Assembly (NCBI GenBank): GCA_026261815.1
Contig: JAMPIT010000230.1
Span: 1,497,501 to 1,561,500, forward strand
DNA from: Monarcha castaneiventris obscurior
Taxonomy: Eukaryota > Chordata > Aves > Passeriformes > Monarchidae
Direction of reading: 5' to 3'
DNA: 64,000 bases
Shown: piece by piece, positions 58,412 through 64,000 of the stretch
Layout of the letters: the number at the start of each line of letters is the position of its first letter
Position numbering within the stretch: the stretch's first letter is position 1
Program-made: the position numbers and the translations under genes
Notes under the pieces: generated by a model
Databases searched by the model: none
What the model was told of the DNA's origin: nothing
Seen by the model: the letters and a program-made list of their open reading frames with translations, nothing else

Positions 58412-59226
58412 CAGCCTTGGGAGTGACCTTGACACTTAATTAGTCATGTAGTCCCTCCTGATGGCAGAGCTTTTCCCCATGCTGGTTGGAGAGGGGATGA
58501 GGGTTGGATTTAGCAAGCAGGAGTGCTGCTGTGATTTGGGCAGTGCATGGAGGGCAGTGGGTGTAAGGGAGACTCATCTGCCTTCACCCACCAGCTTTGC
58601 TGCCTGCACTGTGGCAGGGAAAGCTTTGATTTTTGCTCTGGAGGCTCTGGGTGTCCCTGGCTGACACATCCAGGCAAGGGCCAGCCACCAAGGCTCGGTT
58701 TCCAGGTTCTCTGCCCTCAGTCAAGAGCAGCATTGGTTTTTTGCAATTTAATTTATAGCACTTTAACCAAGTGGTGATGCCCAGCAGAGCAGCTCCAGGC
58801 CAGAAGCTGCCTTTGCCATGCAGTGGCCACTTCTCAGCCCACATTCATGGGATGAACTTCTCTCCTCTTCCCATGGAGAGATGAAGATTTCCCTGGAAAT
58901 GGCAGCAATAGGATAGGGTGGTCCTGGAGGTGGAAACTGAGTATTTGCATGTTATTAATGTGGGGGCAGAGATGAGCTACAGCTGCTTCTCTCCTCCCTT
59001 CACAGGTAAAACTGTGTCTGTGCCCGAGGAAGCAAATCCATCCCCATAACCTGTGATTTTCCCCGGTGAATTCCTGCCCCAGAGGTGATTGACTCACACT
59101 TCTGGCCAATTTGTGTTTCACCTAATGCTGAGCAAAACTGGTTTGACTGAGATAAGGACTGCCTCAGATACTGCTGTTGAAACCCCACAGCGAACCCTTC
59201 AAGACTCTTAAAATCCCCCCCTTTTA

Positions 59227-59287
59227 TTTTCTTCTTTTTAAATTTTCTTCTTTTTAAATTTCCTTCTTTTTAAATTTTCTTTTTAAA
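59227..59287 (+). repeat. 16-bp AT-rich tandem repeat, about 3.8 copies
   Basis: TTTTCTTCTTTTTAAA at 59227, 59243 and 59259 (TTTCC variant), then a 13-bp shortened copy at 59275. Confidence 0.92.
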
Positions 59288-61830
59288 TTATGGAAGTTTC
59301 TGCCCTTCATGATTTCAGCACAGATGGGAAGATTTCACCCCATAAATACTGCATTTCATGTCTGGACAGGAGTTGAATTATGGGATCCTCTGATTAAACC
59401 CCACATTAAATCATTAATGAAATGAGCTGTCTGATTATATAAGTCATGTTCCTATTATTTCTAGCTTGGCCACCGGCCGAAAGAAGCTGGAAAGTCCAAA
59501 GAAACAGCCAACCTTGTCTGTGATTCACACTCCCCCAGCTAAATGACTTAGGAGGAAGGGAGGGACACCATTTCTCAGAAAAGTGGAGGGTCAGCATTAA
59601 TTGTGAGGTTTCAGACAGAGAAAGGATCCCCAGGAATGAAGGAGATCCTCATTTTTGGTCAAATAGGTTTGATTGGGAATCTGTGGAGCACTGCTGGCTC
59701 TCAGAGGGTTCTGTCCAACACGACTGCCTGTGGTCAGAGGAATCTCAGCATCCTTTGGGTTAATTTTTCTGGGAGAGGTTGGGATGCTGGCAGGAGCAGG
59801 GATCCAGCTGTGTCTCACAGCTGGCCAGCTGCTGGTTTCCTGAGCTGTTAGCAGGAGAGCAAGACGCCTGCTGCCTTCCACAGGGAGAAGCGTCAGTGGT
59901 GCTAAAAATCTTCGCTGCCCTCAAATATAAATGTCTTTACTGGCTTTGTTTTCAGGTTCTTCCTGTTTTGATGCTGGAAGGAAAAACCCCTAAATAAATT
60001 TTAAAAATGGCTGAGGGCAGGAGGCTTCACTCAGGTTTTTCTTTGATAAGGACCTTTTGAACGTGATATTAAAAGAAAGGAGAGGTCTTTTGGTTACTGA
60101 GACCATGTTTTTGTATTCAGTTCCTGATAGCTCTGTCCTCCACAGCTGGTGAGTCAGGGCAACATTTAGAACAGTGTCTGTCTCCTCTGTGGACACTGAA
60201 ATATCTTCCTGGATCTGGCTTTTAATCTGTGTGGGTGTCAATCACCTTTCTGGGAATTGAGGTGAAAAATGTCTTTTTTTTTTGTCCTTGCTGTTTGTCT
60301 TCTTGCCTGGAAGCTCTCTGGAGGAGCTGAGAGGGAGCTGAAGGTGGCTGAATGTGTTCCTGAGGCCACATGGACTCAGTGTCCAGCAGTCCTTCAGATC
60401 TGTCTGTGTTCAGGGAGGAACAAGTCTGACTCCTGCTGCTGAGCACTGCCAGACTGTGCCTGCTCAGGCAACAGAGAGATGTTGGGGCTGTGCTCGAAAC
60501 ACCCCTGGAAATACCTGCATTGCTCAGTACCTGTGCAAGGAGCCAGGGTCTGGCAACTCTGGGCTGTGAGAGATCTGGATGGACCAATGTTCCTGCCTGT
60601 GGCAGCATTTTTTGTGCTCTTACTTGGTGTGCAAACTCTTGAAGTTGACCAACACTCGTTAGCTTTTGTGGTGCCACGTGTTGTGCATCCCTCCCCGCTC
60701 TGGTAACACAAGCCATGAACACCTTCGGGCAGGGATCACAACTCTGCTCTTCCCCTCCTTCAGAAGAACAGTGAGCCGTGTTTTCTCTCGAGGCTGGGTC
60801 TGGATTTGTGAGCAGGGTTGGCTCACAGGGGAAGGCTGATGTGGGTTGTGCCCCCACACAAACCCGGGCTGTCCCGTGGCCACTGCAGCAGAGTCAGCAC
60901 CAATAGGGTGCAAATCCACATTTTTATGTACATTTCTTGGGGGTTTCGTTCTCTTCAGGAAGTTTCCCTGCAAACAAGCTGGGTTCAGAAGTTGTTTCCT
61001 GCCTCAGCAGCAGGAACAGGGAGCATAGCTAAGGATAAGTGCTGCTTTTTTTTTTTTTATCCCCACAACTGGTAGATTTGATAGAGGATGGATGGGACAC
61101 CTCCACCCATCAGAGGGGCAGCTGGAGACACCAAAACCATCTCAAATATTCTCCGACACCTTTGTGGGGGCAACCTGGAACCTGCTTCTTCGCCATGGAG
61201 GCAGCAGAGCTTAGGAAGCTGCTGGGCTCTGTGGAAAACAGACATTTTGGTTATTGACTGGATCAGTCTGTGTGCTCTGCTGGCTGTGCCTGCAGGGAGC
61301 TGGGAGCCTGCTGCCCTGCCCTGAGATACCTGTCTCAAATTAGACCTGAATCCTGGCCTGAAGTGGAAAGGCTTCGTTCCTTGGGCTCCCAGTGCCCCAG
61401 GGCCTGGGGACCTGACCTGACCCAACCTGACCTCCAGTGACTGGCCCAGGAGGGCACAGGGCTCCTGGAGGTCCACTCATGTCTCCTCCACCCCTCGTGC
61501 CATGGTGGGAACAAACCAGTACTGATGGCAGGTCCTGCACCCCAGTGGATCCTTCCCAGCTGTTCAAATCCAGGGAAAATAATCCCCCACCCAAAAACCA
61601 GCTTCTTGTCCAGTGTTTGCTGGGCTGTGATCCCACACTTGGCTTGGCCCTTCATGAGCATGGATAGCCTGGGAATGGGGGTTCATCCCACCTAACTGTT
61701 AACAGCAAGGAGATAGAGACACTTTGAAGAGTGGATTATCTGTATTATTATCCACTGATGGTGAGAGCAGCCCAGCTGACCAGCTGTTACATCCAGTTAT
61801 ATTTTGGTTTTTTCTTCCTTTTCCATCTAG

Positions 61831-61912
61831 CTCGGACTGCAGGATGACAGACGGTGACACAAACCTCCCAACCATCGAGAGAAAGCTGGGGCTGCAGATA
61901 TGGGGCATAGAG
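61831..61912 (+). CDS. VILL: VILL (villin-like), first coding exon; start codon at 61844
   Basis: A pyrimidine tract ending ttccatctag is followed by 13 nt of 5' UTR and ATG at 61844 (A at -3). 23 residues are coded (MTDGDTNLPTIERKLGLQIW, then GIE) up to donor gag|gtatgg. LQIWGIE is the conserved start of gelsolin-like domain 1 (LQIWRIE in villin). The acceptor before the ATG implies at least one untranslated exon upstream, or else transcription starts close by. Villin-family proteins bind, sever and cap actin filaments, mainly in epithelial cells; the biochemical role of VILL itself is poorly known. The coding extent is 61844-61912. Confidence 0.88.

Positions 61913-64000
<2,088 letters not shown>

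Larger units (their letters stand above)
51661..61830. other. Intergenic / possible VILL 5' region: no coding gene recognised
   Basis: Mostly unique, moderately GC-rich sequence with a T run at 54039-54048, the 16-bp repeat at 59227 and a possible old CR1 relic at 57375. If VILL has an untranslated first exon, it should lie here. One weak candidate is a CATAAAAG box at 57771 followed by CCCAGG|GTGAGT at 57827/57828. Confidence 0.5.

Noticed and set aside
60222..60857. 211-codon open frame on the - strand
   Set aside because: No domain, no splice context, and no similarity to a known bird protein that I can recognise. It lies just upstream of VILL on the opposite strand. Left as chance.

Overview
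The window is nuclear DNA from a bird. The evidence is dispersed CR1-type LINE 3' ends, typical vertebrate GT-AG exon structure, and a miR-26a hairpin whose loop resembles the chicken one. No rRNA, tRNA, CRISPR array or bacterial-type operon is visible. The species cannot be fixed from the sequence; a songbird is possible but unproven. No undescribed gene system was found. The strongest content is a conserved vertebrate locus with some regulatory features worth testing.

Region 1 (1 to about 30.1 kb, + strand) is the 3' part of CTDSPL (RBSP3/HYA22/SCP3), a HAD-family phosphatase of the RNA polymerase II CTD small-phosphatase family. Six coding exons are placed: 3715-3747 (33-nt microexon), 10292-10393, 15300-15356, 22452-22544, 24158-24343 and 26189-26314 (ending at the stop). 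All junctions are phase 0, all introns are GT-AG, and together they encode 198 residues covering the whole catalytic domain. The 5' coding exon(s) lie upstream of the window. The intron at 15357-22451 carries the mir-26a-1 hairpin at about 18940-19016. A 3' UTR of about 3.75 kb follows the stop, ending near polyadenylation signals at 30068 and 30221. It contains an 8-mer match to the miR-26 seed at 29299, so the host mRNA may be regulated by its own intronic microRNA.

Region 2 (about 30.2 to 61.8 kb) is intergenic. I found no protein-coding gene. It holds at least nine recognisable CR1 fragments in both orientations, a probable solo retroviral LTR (about 45795-46180), a three-part pentamer microsatellite (39798-40028), a long (CTC)n tract (41340-41444), a six-copy 57-58 bp minisatellite (49409-49752), and a relatively CpG-rich block at about 49985-51660 that may be regulatory. 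Two HNF1-like palindromes occur at 46926 and 58399.

Region 3 (61.8 kb to the end, + strand) is the 5' end of a villin-family gene. The start-codon exon is 61831-61912 and the second coding exon is 63394-63468. They encode the start of gelsolin-like domain 1. Sequence and position next to CTDSPL both favour VILL (villin-like). The gene continues past 64000.

The arrangement CTDSPL + intronic mir-26a + VILL parallels CTDSP1 + mir-26b + VIL1 elsewhere in vertebrate genomes, which fits an ancient duplicated block.
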